NCBI GenBank assembly: GCA_020403265.1
Contig: JADBXZ010000002.1
Coordinates: 1-64,000, forward strand
Reading direction: 5' to 3'
DNA from: Bacteroidota bacterium
GTDB taxonomy: Bacteria > Bacteroidota > Bacteroidia > B-17B0 > Aurantibacillaceae
DNA: 64,000 nt
A program made the position numbers and the translations under genes. The notes below the pieces were generated by a model. The model searched no databases, was not told the DNA's origin, and was given only the letters and a program-made list of their open reading frames with translations. The number at the start of each line of letters is the position of its first letter. The stretch's first letter is position 1. Shown piece after piece: positions 37,809 through 47,963 of this stretch.

Positions 37809-39227
37809 TTAATAAACTAATACTTTTGGTTCCAACATATCCATCATGGCATATTTAATGCCTTCTCTGCCAAGTCCGCTTTCCTTTATACCTCCATATG
37901 GCATGCTATCAAAACGAAGAGTAGGCACATGATTATGAATAACGCCACCAACGTCAAGTTGTTCAAAGCATTTATTTAATTCGACTTTGTTATTTGTAAA
38001 AATACCACATTGCAATCCAAATTTAGTATCGTTCGCTAATTTTATGGCCTTATCTATTGATCCACTATATTGCTCAATGCAAATAATTGGCGCAAACGCC
38101 TCTTCTTTATTAACCAGCATTTTGGTATTTGTGTTGGTTAAGATGGTTGGTTCAAAATAACTACCTTGTCGCTTTCCGCCACAAATCAATTTGGCGCCTT
38201 GTTCAAGCGCTTCAAGAGTCCATTTTTCTGCCCTAATTGCATTCGCTTCATCAATCATCACACTTAGTTGAGTAGAAGGATTTAAAGGATCTCCTTTTAT
38301 TAATTGAGTTGCTGCAACCTTCATTTGATTTATGAATATTTTATAATGTTTAGCGTGCACATAAAAACGTTGGGCATGTATACAAATTTGTCCGCTATAG
38401 GCAAACGCGCCGTATACACATTTGTCAATAATCGTCTCTAAATTACAATGCTCACTTATAATTGTAGCTGCATTGCCACCCAGTTCCAAAACAACTTTTT
38501 TCTTACCTGATTTGTTTTTCATTTCCCAGCCAACTTCCGGTGAACCGGTAAATGACAGTAAATTTACCTTTTCATTTTCAACTAGTAAATTGCCAACATG
38601 TCTGTCCATTGGTATTACCTGAACCATGCCTTTAGGTAAATTACTTTGATGAATAATTTTAGCGAGGGCTAAAGAAGCTAGCGGAGTAGTTGAGGCCGGT
38701 TTTAAAACAATGGGACAGCCTGTAGCAATTGCCGGTGCTATTTTGTGTACAGCAAGGTTCAAAGGAAAATTAAATGGGGAAATTCCGGCAATCACGCCTA
38801 TTGGAAAATAATTTACTTTGCCAAGTTTACCTGTACCGTTTGGTAAATTTTTAAAATCTAATATTTCAGAAGGAATTAGATTAACTTCTGATGCTGCAAT
38901 TTTGAAACAAGTTATGCTGCGTTCCACTTCTAATTGCGCCAGTTGAATTGGTTTAGCACTTTCAATTGAAATTAATTCGGCAATGTGTTTCTTTTGTTTG
39001 GATAGATTTGCAGCTATAAAAACTAACGCGTTCTTTCTTTCTAGTTTACTTAATTCTTTGCAAATAGATTTAAGTTGATGGGCAAAGTCAATCGACTGAA
39101 GCACTTGTTCTCGATTACAAAGATAGGTTTCTGCATACGCTTTATTAGTGAATTTATTTGTGACGATCAGCTTATTAGCACTCGAAATAAATTTACCACA
39201 ATGATATGACTTAAAATTAATTAGCAT
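37809..39227 (-). CDS. Aldehyde dehydrogenase family protein
   Basis: NAD(P)-dependent aldehyde dehydrogenases oxidise aldehydes to acids through a cysteine thioester. The 472-residue protein has ISPFNFPLNLAVHKIAPAIA and CPIVLKPAS at the cofactor site, SFTGSPEVGWEM, the general-base segment LELGGNAATII, and catalytic Cys282 in SGQICIHAQR, ending in YGGIKESGLGREG. The substrate cannot be told from sequence; the family includes lactaldehyde, succinate-semialdehyde and phosphonoacetaldehyde enzymes. It sits 18 bases upstream of nnr and is likely co-transcribed with it. Confidence 0.9.
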   Translation of the reverse strand: MLINFKSYHCGKFISSANKLIVTNKFTNKAYAETYLCNREQVLQSIDFAHQLKSICKELSKLERKNALVFIAANLSKQKKHIAELISIESAKPIQLAQLEVERSITCFKIAASEVNLIPSEILDFKNLPNGTGKLGKVNYFPIGVIAGISPFNFPLNLAVHKIAPAIATGCPIVLKPASTTPLASLALAKIIHQSNLPKGMVQVIPMDRHVGNLLVENEKVNLLSFTGSPEVGWEMKNKSGKKKVVLELGGNAATIISEHCNLETIIDKCVYGAFAYSGQICIHAQRFYVHAKHYKIFINQMKVAATQLIKGDPLNPSTQLSVMIDEANAIRAEKWTLEALEQGAKLICGGKRQGSYFEPTILTNTNTKMLVNKEEAFAPIICIEQYSGSIDKAIKLANDTKFGLQCGIFTNNKVELNKCFEQLDVGGVIHNHVPTLRFDSMPYGGIKESGLGREGIKYAMMDMLEPKVLVY

Positions 39228-39266
39228 GTAAAAGAAAAATTACTAAAGTTCTTACTGTAAAGTTAT

Positions 39267-39274
39267 TAAATTTG
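39267..39274 (+). promoter_or_regulatory. Candidate -7 box for the PIF1-like helicase gene
   Basis: TAAATTTG matches TAnnTTTG exactly but ends only 7 bases before the ATG at 39282. If used, the transcript would be leaderless or nearly so. No clear TTTG -33 box was found. Confidence 0.35.
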
Positions 39275-39281
39275 TTTTAGA

Positions 39282-41789
39282 ATGACCAATTTAGAGATCA
39301 ATGAAAAGTTTGAAGAAGTCCTCAACTTCATTAATCACACCAACGAATGTGTTTTTTTGACCGGTAATGCAGGGACGGGTAAAACAACTTTACTTAAATA
39401 TATCAAAAGTAAAACACACAAACGTATGGCCATTATTGCGCCAACAGGTGTTGCAGCTATTAATGCAGGAGGAACAACCATTCATTCTTTTTTTCAATTT
39501 AATTTTACAACATTTTTACCAAAAATTAAATCGAATGGCGAGGTGGATTATTTGTCTTCTTTCACACAAAACTTCAATTTTCGTGCCGGGAAGTTAGGGA
39601 TTATTAAAAACCTTGAGTTACTGGTAATTGATGAGGTGAGTATGGTGAGGGCAGACATGCTTGATCAGATTGATATCGCCCTTAGAAATATCCGAAAAAT
39701 ATTTGATTTGCCATTTGGAGGCGTTCAGGTATTATTAATAGGCGACATGTATCAGTTGCCGCCTGTAATTAAGTCGGATGAAATGGCACTTTTAAGCACT
39801 GTTTATAACGCATTTTATTTTTTCAATAGTAAAGTAATTGAAAAACATTTTCCGGTTTTTGTGGAATTAACTAAAATATACCGTCAAAAAGATGAACGGT
39901 TTGTTGATTTGTTAAATGCTGTAAGATTAAACATTATCACAGAACAACAACTGGAAATGCTTAATCAGCGCTTCGACCCTCAATTAACTAAATCGGATTA
40001 TGAAAATAACATCACACTTACCACACATAACGCCAAGGCTGACAAAATAAACACGGAGGCATTACAAAGCATTAGCGGGAAGGAGTATTGTTTTGAGGCT
40101 AAAGTTAAAGGGTCATTTAATGAAAACGCTTACCCGGTTGAAGAAACACTTTGGTTAAAGGTTGGATCCAAGGTTATGTTTTTAAAAAACAATAATGAAA
40201 AAAATTACTACAATGGTAAAATTGGTTTTGTTACTAAATTAACAGATGAGTTTGTTTTTGTGAAGTGTGAAGAGGATTATCAGGAAATAAAAGTGGAAAG
40301 AGAAACTTGGTCAAACGTTAATTATGCTTTAAATGAACAAACTAAAAATATTGAAGAGAATGTGCTTGGTTCGTTTATACAATTTCCACTTAGGTTGGCA
40401 TGGGCAGTTACTGTACATAAAAGCCAAGGTTTAAGTTTTGAAAAAGTGATTGTGGATGTAGGTGAATCTTTTTCGGCAGGTCAAGTGTATGTTGCGCTTA
40501 GCAGATGCAGGAGTTTAGAAGGACTAAAATTGAGTTCAAAGATAAGTCGCTCAGTTTTGTTTAATGATGAGCGTATTATTCATTTTTCGAATAGAAAAAC
40601 AAGTGATGGGGATCTTCACATAAAATTTAAATCTGCACAACAAACTTATTATACGCAAGTACTTCTAAATACTTTTAACCCTCATCAACTTAAAAGTGGA
40701 TTAACCGAACTTAAAAGTTTAATTTACTTTCATAAAAAGCACTTAAATTCGGGATCGAGTGAATGGACTGAAGAATATTCGGCTGATTTAGCAAAAGAAA
40801 TAGATTTTATTGAAAAATTTCGTTCACAGCTTCAGGCTTTGATTTTGAAAGAGCCCGATATGTTTGCTACTAATTTAACGGAGCGATTAAAAAAGGCAGC
40901 GGTTTATTTTGAAGTGGCTTTCCAACGACTGATGACCAAATTAGTTTCTAACCCAATCTTGACAGAAAGTGTGGAGAGTGCAGAGGAAATCAACACACTG
41001 TTGAATGAACTTTATGATCTGCTTTTTGAGAAGCAAGCTTACATCAAATCATTTAGCGATGGTTTTAATTATCCTGCTATCATCAAGGTTAAGCAACACT
41101 TAAAATTTCCTGAAAAAAGATTGTCTATCTATGCGTTAAAAAAATCTGCAAAGGTTGAAGGCGATGTTAAACATCGTGACCTTTATCAGCAACTGAGTAA
41201 TTTGCGTAATTTAATTTGTGTAGAGAACAAACTGCCTATTTATAGAGTTTTAAGTAATAAAAGTTTGAAAGAATTATCGGAGTTATTACCATCAAATAAG
41301 GAGGAATTACTAAAAATTAATGGATTTGGAAAAGTGAAAGTAGAAATGTTTGGTTCTGAATTTCTTGAGCTTATCAATGCTTACCGCGATACGAATGGTA
41401 TTCATCAAGAGTTGAATTTTACAAAATCAACAAAGAAATCTAAGCCGGATAAATTGAAAGAAGTGAAAGAAAAAGCTTTAGACAAAACGACGAAGATTTC
41501 TACTTACGAAACTACTTATAAATTGATTGAGGCCGGGATGGGATTGTCCGAAATCGCTTCCGTAAGAAAGATGGCAATATCAACCGTTGAGGGACATGTA
41601 GCTGTTTTGATAAAACAAGGTTTGCTTGACGTTCGGCGTGTTTTACCTCAAGAAACAATTGTTGCGTTAACTAAAATTATACAAGATAATCCCGAACTAA
41701 AAACACTGAATGAGTTAAAAGCCGTTGCACCTGAAAAATATACGTTTAGTGAATTAAGGATGGTGCTTAATTTTTTACAAAGTAATTAA
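39282..41789 (+). CDS. PIF1/RecD-like helicase with HRDC and helix-turn-helix C-terminus
   Basis: The 835-residue protein has an AAA/SF1B helicase core: Walker A GNAGTGKT (28-35), LLVIDEVSMVRADMLD, LIGDMYQLPPV, and AWAVTVHKSQGLSFEKVIVDVG with YVALSRCRSLEGL. After a linker comes an HRDC domain (about 620-700: HRDLYQQLSNLRNLICVENK, LLKINGFGKVKVEMFG) and then a helix-turn-helix region (about 740-835: AGMGLSEIASVRKMAISTVEGH) as in RecQ C-termini. Such fusions occur across Bacteroidota; a role at forks or G-quadruplexes is inferred from PIF1. Its end overlaps pgeF head-on by 15 bases. Confidence 0.9.
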   Translation: MTNLEINEKFEEVLNFINHTNECVFLTGNAGTGKTTLLKYIKSKTHKRMAIIAPTGVAAINAGGTTIHSFFQFNFTTFLPKIKSNGEVDYLSSFTQNFNFRAGKLGIIKNLELLVIDEVSMVRADMLDQIDIALRNIRKIFDLPFGGVQVLLIGDMYQLPPVIKSDEMALLSTVYNAFYFFNSKVIEKHFPVFVELTKIYRQKDERFVDLLNAVRLNIITEQQLEMLNQRFDPQLTKSDYENNITLTTHNAKADKINTEALQSISGKEYCFEAKVKGSFNENAYPVEETLWLKVGSKVMFLKNNNEKNYYNGKIGFVTKLTDEFVFVKCEEDYQEIKVERETWSNVNYALNEQTKNIEENVLGSFIQFPLRLAWAVTVHKSQGLSFEKVIVDVGESFSAGQVYVALSRCRSLEGLKLSSKISRSVLFNDERIIHFSNRKTSDGDLHIKFKSAQQTYYTQVLLNTFNPHQLKSGLTELKSLIYFHKKHLNSGSSEWTEEYSADLAKEIDFIEKFRSQLQALILKEPDMFATNLTERLKKAAVYFEVAFQRLMTKLVSNPILTESVESAEEINTLLNELYDLLFEKQAYIKSFSDGFNYPAIIKVKQHLKFPEKRLSIYALKKSAKVEGDVKHRDLYQQLSNLRNLICVENKLPIYRVLSNKSLKELSELLPSNKEELLKINGFGKVKVEMFGSEFLELINAYRDTNGIHQELNFTKSTKKSKPDKLKEVKEKALDKTTKISTYETTYKLIEAGMGLSEIASVRKMAISTVEGHVAVLIKQGLLDVRRVLPQETIVALTKIIQDNPELKTLNELKAVAPEKYTFSELRMVLNFLQSN

Positions 41790-42473
41790 AGCCCACATTC
41801 TGCCGGTTAATCCTTTATCTCGGCGGTAACTAAAAAAATCGTCCTCAAACGTGCAACGATTCATGGTCCAAATATTTTTTGGAGTTATACCGCTTTCCTC
41901 CAGCACCTGTATGTTCGCACGAATTAAATTAATATAGTTTCCTTCAAAAATTGTATCAGAAAATTGTTTTTCTCTGAATTCCGAAATAACTTCCGTACCG
42001 ACTTCAAATTTTTTTGGTGAAATACCTTGTCCAATTGCTACCTTTATGTTTCTTGTGTCAGCACCTAAAGAGCACATTTTATCTATGGTATTTTCAGCGA
42101 TTCGGTTAACGGTTCCTCGCCAACCAGCATGGGCAGCCCCAATAACCTTGTTTAGCGGATCATGAAATAAAATAGGATAACAATCGGCAATGCTAATGGC
42201 TAGTACATGATTGGGTTCATTGGTAACCAAAGCATCGCCTTCCTGAGTTCCGGGTTTTGCGATACATACCTCTGCACCATGCACTTGTTTTAAATTACAA
42301 AGTTTATTAAAATCTAATTTTAGTTGCTCAAAAACACGTTTTCTGTTTTCTAAAATGTATTCTGTTTTATCATCAGGCCCTCCTAAATTCAATTCGTTGA
42401 ATGGTGTTTGTGAAACACCACCCCACCGGGTTGTAAAGCCATGTGAGCAATTGATATTATCGGCAAAAAGCAA
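41775..42473 (-). CDS. pgeF: Peptidoglycan editing factor PgeF (multicopper-oxidase-like laccase domain)
   Basis: PgeF (formerly YfiH, DUF152) corrects misincorporated L-Ser in the muropeptide stem. The 232-residue protein has HGFTTRWGGVSQ, ISIADCYPILFHDP and AAHAGWRGTVNRIAE, whose Cys and His residues hold the zinc, and ends RRDKGLTGRMWALI. The start is TTG placed directly after the pyk stop, with no gap; the N-terminus it gives (LFADNINCSHGFTTR) fits the family. Translation is probably coupled to pyk. Its 3' end overlaps the helicase gene by 15 bases on the other strand. Confidence 0.92.
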   Translation of the reverse strand: MLFADNINCSHGFTTRWGGVSQTPFNELNLGGPDDKTEYILENRKRVFEQLKLDFNKLCNLKQVHGAEVCIAKPGTQEGDALVTNEPNHVLAISIADCYPILFHDPLNKVIGAAHAGWRGTVNRIAENTIDKMCSLGADTRNIKVAIGQGISPKKFEVGTEVISEFREKQFSDTIFEGNYINLIRANIQVLEESGITPKNIWTMNRCTFEDDFFSYRRDKGLTGRMWALITL

Positions 42474-43901
42474 CTACTGAATGTAACTAAGTTTCATCAT
42501 GTTGGTTCTGCCTTTTTCTTTCATTGGCATGCTGGCAATGTTAATTACCAAATCATCGTCTTTTACAAAACCTTGGTGTTTGATATAGTTTTTTAAATCA
42601 TTAATGGTTTCATCGGTGCTTTCATATTTGTTGTAATAGAAACCTCTAATGCCCCAGATTAAACTTAATGTTGTAAGTAATGCCATATTATCAGTAAAAA
42701 TAAAAATATGGGCTTTTGGCCTGTGACTACTGAGTTTAAAAGCTGTATAGCCACTGTTTGTCATACTAATAATGGCCTTAGCACCGGCGTGGTGAGCCAT
42801 GGAACAGGCAGTGTAACAAATACTATCTGTGATATAAGTAATGGTTTTAGTTTGAGGGGTGTGTTCTTTGTAAAAAATGGTATCGAGCTCTTCAACCTGC
42901 GTGATAATTCTGCGCATGATTTCAATTACTTTGATTGGGTATTTTCCAACACTTGTTTCTGCACTTAACATTACTGCATCCGCACCATCCATTACTGCAT
43001 TCGCTACGTCGTTAACCTCAGCACGAGTAGGTGTATAACTTGTAATCATACTTTCCATCATTTGTGTTGCAATGATAACAGGCTTGCCAATTTCAACGCA
43101 TTTTTGTACAATCATTTTTTGTAGGAGAGGCACTTGTTCCATTGGAAGTTCTACGCCCAAATCACCTCTTGCAACCATAATGCCATCTGTTACATCAATA
43201 ATATTATCAATTTCTTTGATGGCCTCCGGCTTTTCAATTTTGGCAATAACTTTGGCGCGTTTATGTCTGTTACGAATAATCTCCTTTAATTCTACAACGT
43301 CAGTTACGCTTCTTACAAAGGATAAACCAATCCAATCAAAATCATTTTCCAGCGCAAACTCTAAATCACGGATGTCTTTAACAGTTAAGCATGGCAGTGA
43401 AATTTTTGTATTTGGCAGGTTGACACCTTTTTTAGAGGACAATGGACCGCCAACAAGCACTTTACAAAGCACCTCATCTTTGCCATTAGTGTTGATTACT
43501 TTTAAATGCAATTTTCCATCATCAATTAAAACAATTTCATTGACTTTAACATCTTGCGGAAATTGTGGATAGGTAATGTATATTCTTGATTCGTCTCCTT
43601 CACATTCTTTGGTTGTGATGATGATATCTTGGTCAACTTCTAATTGAACCAAATTATTTTTAACTGTACCAATGCGTAATTTAGGACCTTGTAAATCTGC
43701 CAAAATACCAACGTGCCTGTTTAGTTTTTTATTGAGTGCTCGGATGTTAGCAATTAAACTTTCTATGGCTTTGTAATCGCCATGGCTGAAGTTAATACGG
43801 CAAATATCCAAACCTTCATTAAACATACCTTCCAGCACATTAATGTCAGCAGTAGCTGGCCCCATTGTTGCTACAATTTTTGTTCTGTTAAAATGATTCA
43901 T
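42474..43901 (-). CDS. pyk: Pyruvate kinase
   Basis: Pyruvate kinase makes pyruvate and ATP from phosphoenolpyruvate. From the ATG at 43901 the protein has 475 residues and starts MNHFNRTKIVATMGPA, the normal N-terminus; a further in-frame ATG 39 bases upstream would add an unlikely hydrophobic lead. Landmarks are NFSHGDY, LADLQGPKLRIG, IGLSFVRSVTDV, IAKIEKPEAIKEID, IMVARGDLGVELP and MDGADAVMLSAETSVGKYP. The C-terminal regulatory domain is present. It is directly followed by pgeF. Confidence 0.96.
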   Translation of the reverse strand: MNHFNRTKIVATMGPATADINVLEGMFNEGLDICRINFSHGDYKAIESLIANIRALNKKLNRHVGILADLQGPKLRIGTVKNNLVQLEVDQDIIITTKECEGDESRIYITYPQFPQDVKVNEIVLIDDGKLHLKVINTNGKDEVLCKVLVGGPLSSKKGVNLPNTKISLPCLTVKDIRDLEFALENDFDWIGLSFVRSVTDVVELKEIIRNRHKRAKVIAKIEKPEAIKEIDNIIDVTDGIMVARGDLGVELPMEQVPLLQKMIVQKCVEIGKPVIIATQMMESMITSYTPTRAEVNDVANAVMDGADAVMLSAETSVGKYPIKVIEIMRRIITQVEELDTIFYKEHTPQTKTITYITDSICYTACSMAHHAGAKAIISMTNSGYTAFKLSSHRPKAHIFIFTDNMALLTTLSLIWGIRGFYYNKYESTDETINDLKNYIKHQGFVKDDDLVINIASMPMKEKGRTNMMKLSYIQ

Positions 43902-43999
43902 TGCTAAAATAAAAAGTAAAGATAGCAATAAATTAGCCATTAAACACGCATAAGTAAGTACAACAAAGTTAAACTATAGTTAACTTAACTTCTTTTGGC

Positions 44000-46999
44000 T
44001 TAGTGCACTATATTCACAATTTTTTTCGGAACGATGATTATTTTCTTTGGAGTTGCACCTGCCAGTTGTTTAATTACTTCTTCACGACTCATGACTTCTT
44101 TTTCTATTTCTGGTACCGTTAAAGTGGTTGGTAATTCAATTTGAAAACGCATTTTACCGTTAAAGGAAATAGGATAATTAAAGGCATCATCAACCAGGTA
44201 ACTTTCATTACACATTGGAAATGGTTCAAATGCGATGCTTTCAGTGTGCCCTAACTGTTGCCACAATTCTTCCGTAATATGTGGTGCATAAGGAGAAATT
44301 AAGATAAGTAATGGTTCCAAAATGGCACGTTTGTTACATTTTAAATCCGTTAACTCATTCACACAAATCATAAAATTACTTACAGAGGTATTAAATGAAA
44401 ATCGCTCAATATCTTCTGTTATTTTTTTAATGGTTTTGTGTAAGGTTTTTAGTTCTGCTTTTGTAGGCTCGGTCTCAGTTACCATACACCCTTCGACTCC
44501 GCTCAGGTTGACGGCAGTATTATTATTGTAAAATAAACGCCACAATTTTTTTAAGAACCCGCTAACACCTGTAATACCATTGGTATTCCAAGGTTTGCTT
44601 TGCTCTAAAGGACCTAAAAACATTTCGTAAAGTCGTAAAGTATCAGCTCCGAATTTTTCTACAATGTCATCGGGTGTTACAACATTGTATTTTGATTTGG
44701 ACATTTTTTCTACTTCGCGGGTTAAAAAGAACTTATTATTTTCTTCCAATATAAACTCATTGTATAGATTTGGGGCATTACTGATTTTAAGGATGTTGTC
44801 AAAATTTTTAATATCAATAGAATCATCACTATTAACTTTTGAAATATCAATCGGAATTTTAGCGAAGCCTTTGTTTTCTGTTGCTTGATAACAGAATTGA
44901 ATTGCACCAAAATCAACTCCAGGGTTGTATTTTAAATAGGCTTCTTTAATAAAGCTTAGATTATCAGAATTTTTAATTTGTTCAAGTTTGTTTTTCGAAA
45001 CAAAAAAAACTGGATGATTTAATTCATGTATTTTGTTTAAAAAGTCCTTAGGAGTATTGTCAAAGTTAATGCCTGACAATCTGTTGATATAAGCACTTAA
45101 GCCCTGTATCATCCCTTGGTTAATCAACTTTTTAGCGGGTTCATCAATATTAATGTAACCAAGATCTTTTAAAAATTTAGTCCAAAAACGCACGTATAAT
45201 AAATGCCCTGTTGCATGCTCACTGCCACCAATGTACAAATCAACTTGCTGCCAGTAATCAGCCAATTTCTTATTTACAAATTCTTTTTCATTGTGAGCAT
45301 CCATGTATCGTAAAAAATACCAACTGCTGCCAGCCCAACCCGGCATGGTGCTGTGCTCATAATCGTATTTTCCTTCGTGTTTCCATGAAGAAGCGGCTCT
45401 AGCTAATGGTGGTTCACCATCTTCGGTTGGTAAATATTTATCTACTTCAGGCAACACCAAAGGTAGTTCACTTTCGTTTAAAGCATAAGGAACACCATCT
45501 TTATAATAAATTGGAATAGGTTCGCCCCAATAACGCTGGCGGCCAAATACCGCATCTCGCAATCGATAATTGGTTTTTCCTTTTCCTAAGTTTTGTTTTT
45601 CTATTTCTTCAATAGCTTTTTTAATAGCGGCTTTTACATCCAAGCCATTTAAAAAATCAGAGTTGATTAAAGTACCTTCTTTTTCTGTCCACGCTTCGAC
45701 TCCGCTCAGCGTGACATTTGCAGGAGGTTCAATTACTTGAGGTAAGGGTAAATTAAAATGTTTTGCAAATTTATAATCACGCTCATCGTGCGCTGGTACT
45801 GCCATCACCGCACCTGTGCCATAACCGGCCAACACATAATCTCCCACCCAAATAGGTATTTGTTTACCTGTAAAAGGATGTAAAACATAAGACCCAGTAA
45901 ACACACCACTTACTTTATCAACTTCTGCCTGGCGCTCGCGTTCGCTCCTGTTTTTTGCAATTTCAACATAACGGTTTACGGCCTCACGTTGTTCTTCTGC
46001 AGTAATAATATTAACTAATTCGTGTTCTGGTGCGAGGGTAACAAAGGAAACGCCGAATACCGTGTCTGGGCGTGTTGTAAATACTTCTATAAATTTGTCA
46101 CCCTGAGCGGAGTCGAAGGGTGAAATTTTGAATTTAAGACTTGTGCCCTCACTTCTTCCAATCCAATAACGTTGGCTTTCTTTTAAACTTTCTGTCCAAT
46201 CAATAGTTTCTAATCCATCTAATAAGCGCTGAGCATAAGCTGTAATGCGCATACTCCATTGTTTCATTAATTTGCGCTCAACAGGATGTCCGCCACGTTC
46301 ACTCACGCCATCTTTAACTTCATCGTTGGCTAATACAGTTCCTAAGGCCGGGCACCAGTTAACATAAGCCTCACCCAAATATGCCAAACGGTATTTCATT
46401 AAAATATCTGATTGCTCTTTTTCTGAATAAGCTTTCCAATCGTTTGCAGAAAATGGTTTTACATCTTCATCGCAAACAGCATCAACGTTAGCATTGCCAT
46501 TCGATTCAAATGCTTTAATAAGCGTTGAAACATGTTCTGCTTTATCGGCTGTTTTATTATACCAACTATTAAAAATCTGAATAAAAATCCATTGCGTCCA
46601 TTTGTAGTACTCAGGGTCTGAGGTACGTACTTCTCTATCCCAATCAAAACTAAAACCAATTTTATCCATCTGCTGGCGATAGCGCGTAATGTTTTGCTCG
46701 GTTGTTATTTTAGGATGCTGACCAGTTTGTATGGCATATTGCTCTGCGGGCAAGCCAAAACTATCGTAACCCATGGGGTGTAAAACATTGAAACCTTTGT
46801 GGCGTTTGTAACGCGCCATAATATCGCTAGCAATGTATCCTAATGGATGCCCAACGTGCAGACCTGCTCCACTGGGATATGGGAACATATCCAGCACATA
46901 ATATTTTGGTTTGTTGCCACCATCTTTAGCAGCAAAGGTTTTATTTGTTGCCCAATAGTTTTGCCATTTTTTTTCTAGTTCAGAAAAGTTGTATTCCAT
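44000..46999 (-). CDS. leuS: Leucyl-tRNA synthetase carrying three in-frame repeat insertions
   Basis: LeuRS charges tRNA(Leu). The 999-residue protein has HVGH (48-51), the CP1 editing domain with TTRPDT (from about 306), KMSKS (765-769) and the anticodon-binding and C-terminal domains, so it looks intact. About 100-140 extra residues precede KMSKS (about 630-760), longer than I recall for relatives. Three copies of a 26-base inverted repeat are read through in frame, giving PFDSAQGD at 294-301, VTLSGVEA at 429-436 and VNLSGVEG at 830-837. These lie at domain edges or loops. It heads a minus-strand run with purC 19 bases upstream. Confidence 0.95.
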   Translation of the reverse strand: MEYNFSELEKKWQNYWATNKTFAAKDGGNKPKYYVLDMFPYPSGAGLHVGHPLGYIASDIMARYKRHKGFNVLHPMGYDSFGLPAEQYAIQTGQHPKITTEQNITRYRQQMDKIGFSFDWDREVRTSDPEYYKWTQWIFIQIFNSWYNKTADKAEHVSTLIKAFESNGNANVDAVCDEDVKPFSANDWKAYSEKEQSDILMKYRLAYLGEAYVNWCPALGTVLANDEVKDGVSERGGHPVERKLMKQWSMRITAYAQRLLDGLETIDWTESLKESQRYWIGRSEGTSLKFKISPFDSAQGDKFIEVFTTRPDTVFGVSFVTLAPEHELVNIITAEEQREAVNRYVEIAKNRSERERQAEVDKVSGVFTGSYVLHPFTGKQIPIWVGDYVLAGYGTGAVMAVPAHDERDYKFAKHFNLPLPQVIEPPANVTLSGVEAWTEKEGTLINSDFLNGLDVKAAIKKAIEEIEKQNLGKGKTNYRLRDAVFGRQRYWGEPIPIYYKDGVPYALNESELPLVLPEVDKYLPTEDGEPPLARAASSWKHEGKYDYEHSTMPGWAGSSWYFLRYMDAHNEKEFVNKKLADYWQQVDLYIGGSEHATGHLLYVRFWTKFLKDLGYINIDEPAKKLINQGMIQGLSAYINRLSGINFDNTPKDFLNKIHELNHPVFFVSKNKLEQIKNSDNLSFIKEAYLKYNPGVDFGAIQFCYQATENKGFAKIPIDISKVNSDDSIDIKNFDNILKISNAPNLYNEFILEENNKFFLTREVEKMSKSKYNVVTPDDIVEKFGADTLRLYEMFLGPLEQSKPWNTNGITGVSGFLKKLWRLFYNNNTAVNLSGVEGCMVTETEPTKAELKTLHKTIKKITEDIERFSFNTSVSNFMICVNELTDLKCNKRAILEPLLILISPYAPHITEELWQQLGHTESIAFEPFPMCNESYLVDDAFNYPISFNGKMRFQIELPTTLTVPEIEKEVMSREEVIKQLAGATPKKIIIVPKKIVNIVH
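44487..44512 (-). repeat. Short inverted-repeat element in leuS, copy 1
   Basis: The 16-base core CTTCGACTCCGCTCAG is identical in all three copies; here the flanking stem is CACC/GTTG, with one mismatch. It encodes V830-N-L-S-G-V-E-G in LeuRS, in the loop before the anticodon-binding helix. Same orientation and frame as copy 2. Confidence 0.85.
45690..45715 (-). repeat. Short inverted-repeat element in leuS, copy 2
   Basis: Identical 16-base core, flanking stem CACG/CGTG. Compared with copy 3 (CACC/GGTG) both sides of the stem changed so that pairing is kept. It encodes V429-T-L-S-G-V-E-A within the editing domain region. Confidence 0.88.
46097..46122 (+). repeat. Short inverted-repeat element in leuS, copy 3 (opposite orientation)
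   Basis: Identical 16-base core on the other strand, with a perfect CACC/GGTG stem. Because it is reversed relative to the gene it encodes another peptide, S293-P-F-D-S-A-Q-G-D, just before the TTRPDT motif of the editing domain. Confidence 0.88.
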
Positions 47000-47018
47000 T
47001 GAAGATGTTATTAAGTTT

Positions 47019-47957
47019 TTACAAAGCTTTGATAATACTGTTTTCTACTTCTGCTAAAACATTGTCATAATCGGCTTTCACAAATTTTTTACCCGTTACT
47101 TTTTCATAAAGTTCAATGTATCGGTTGCTTATTTCCGCAATCCATTCGTCGCTCATATGCGGAATGGATTGCCCTTCTTTTCCTTGAAAACCATTTTCAA
47201 TTAACCATCGGCGCACAAATTCTTTACTTAATTGTTTTTGTTCTTCGCCTTTTGCCTGTCGGCTTTCATAACCTTCCAAATAAAAATAACGAGAAGAGTC
47301 GGGCGTATGAATTTCATCCATTAAGGTAATTTCACCATTGAATAAACCAAATTCATATTTTGTATCAACTAAAATCAATCCCATTTTATTAGCAATTTCC
47401 TGTCCACGTGCATAAAGCGCCAATGTGTATTTTTCTAATTGCTCGTAATGTTCTTTGCTTACAATGCCTTGTTTGATAATTTCTTCCCTGCTAATGTCTT
47501 CATCATGACCTTCACTCGCTTTGGTTGTTGGTGTGATAATAGGATTTGGTAACTTATCATTTTCTTTTAAACCTTCGGGTAAGTTAACACCGCATAACGT
47601 TCTTAAGCCACTGGCGTAGGTTCTTGCAGCATGACCTGCCAAGTATCCTCGCACTACCATTTCAACTTTAAACGGAACACACATTTTACCGATACTTACA
47701 TTTGGATGTGGCGAAGTAATTAACCAATTAGGCACAATGTCTTTAGTGGCATTTAAAAATTGTTCGGCAATTTGATTTAGAACCTGGCCTTTATAAGGAA
47801 TCCCTTTTGGAAGCACGACATCAAAGGCACTGATTCGATCACTTGCAATCATCACCAGTTTAGAATCTCCAATTGTATACACATCGCGAACTTTACCTTT
47901 ATAGTAATTTGTTTGATTAGGTAAATTAAAATTTGTTTTATCTAAGGTATTAATCAT
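47019..47957 (-). CDS. purC: Phosphoribosylaminoimidazole-succinocarboxamide synthase (SAICAR synthase)
   Basis: PurC joins CAIR and aspartate with ATP in purine synthesis. The 312-residue protein starts with [30 protein letters not shown] (the ATP-binding hairpin and the SAICAR signature, here cited as residues 18-47), followed by [17 protein letters not shown] and LVDTKYEFG. The length is that of the longer, yeast-like type found in Bacteroidota. It lies between leuS and the GHMP kinase gene with gaps of 19 and 6 bases. Confidence 0.95.
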   Translation of the reverse strand: MINTLDKTNFNLPNQTNYYKGKVRDVYTIGDSKLVMIASDRISAFDVVLPKGIPYKGQVLNQIAEQFLNATKDIVPNWLITSPHPNVSIGKMCVPFKVEMVVRGYLAGHAARTYASGLRTLCGVNLPEGLKENDKLPNPIITPTTKASEGHDEDISREEIIKQGIVSKEHYEQLEKYTLALYARGQEIANKMGLILVDTKYEFGLFNGEITLMDEIHTPDSSRYFYLEGYESRQAKGEEQKQLSKEFVRRWLIENGFQGKEGQSIPHMSDEWIAEISNRYIELYEKVTGKKFVKADYDNVLAEVENSIIKAL

Positions 47958-47963
47958 ATTTTT

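Noticed and set aside
43072-43572. Plus-strand 166-residue frame over pyk
   Set aside because: Codon-shadow of a conserved gene; Ser/Thr-rich product without motifs.
42902-43901. Extra 13 N-terminal residues on pyruvate kinase
   Set aside because: They are hydrophobic and unlike the family N-terminus, which starts at MNHFNRTKIVATMGP.
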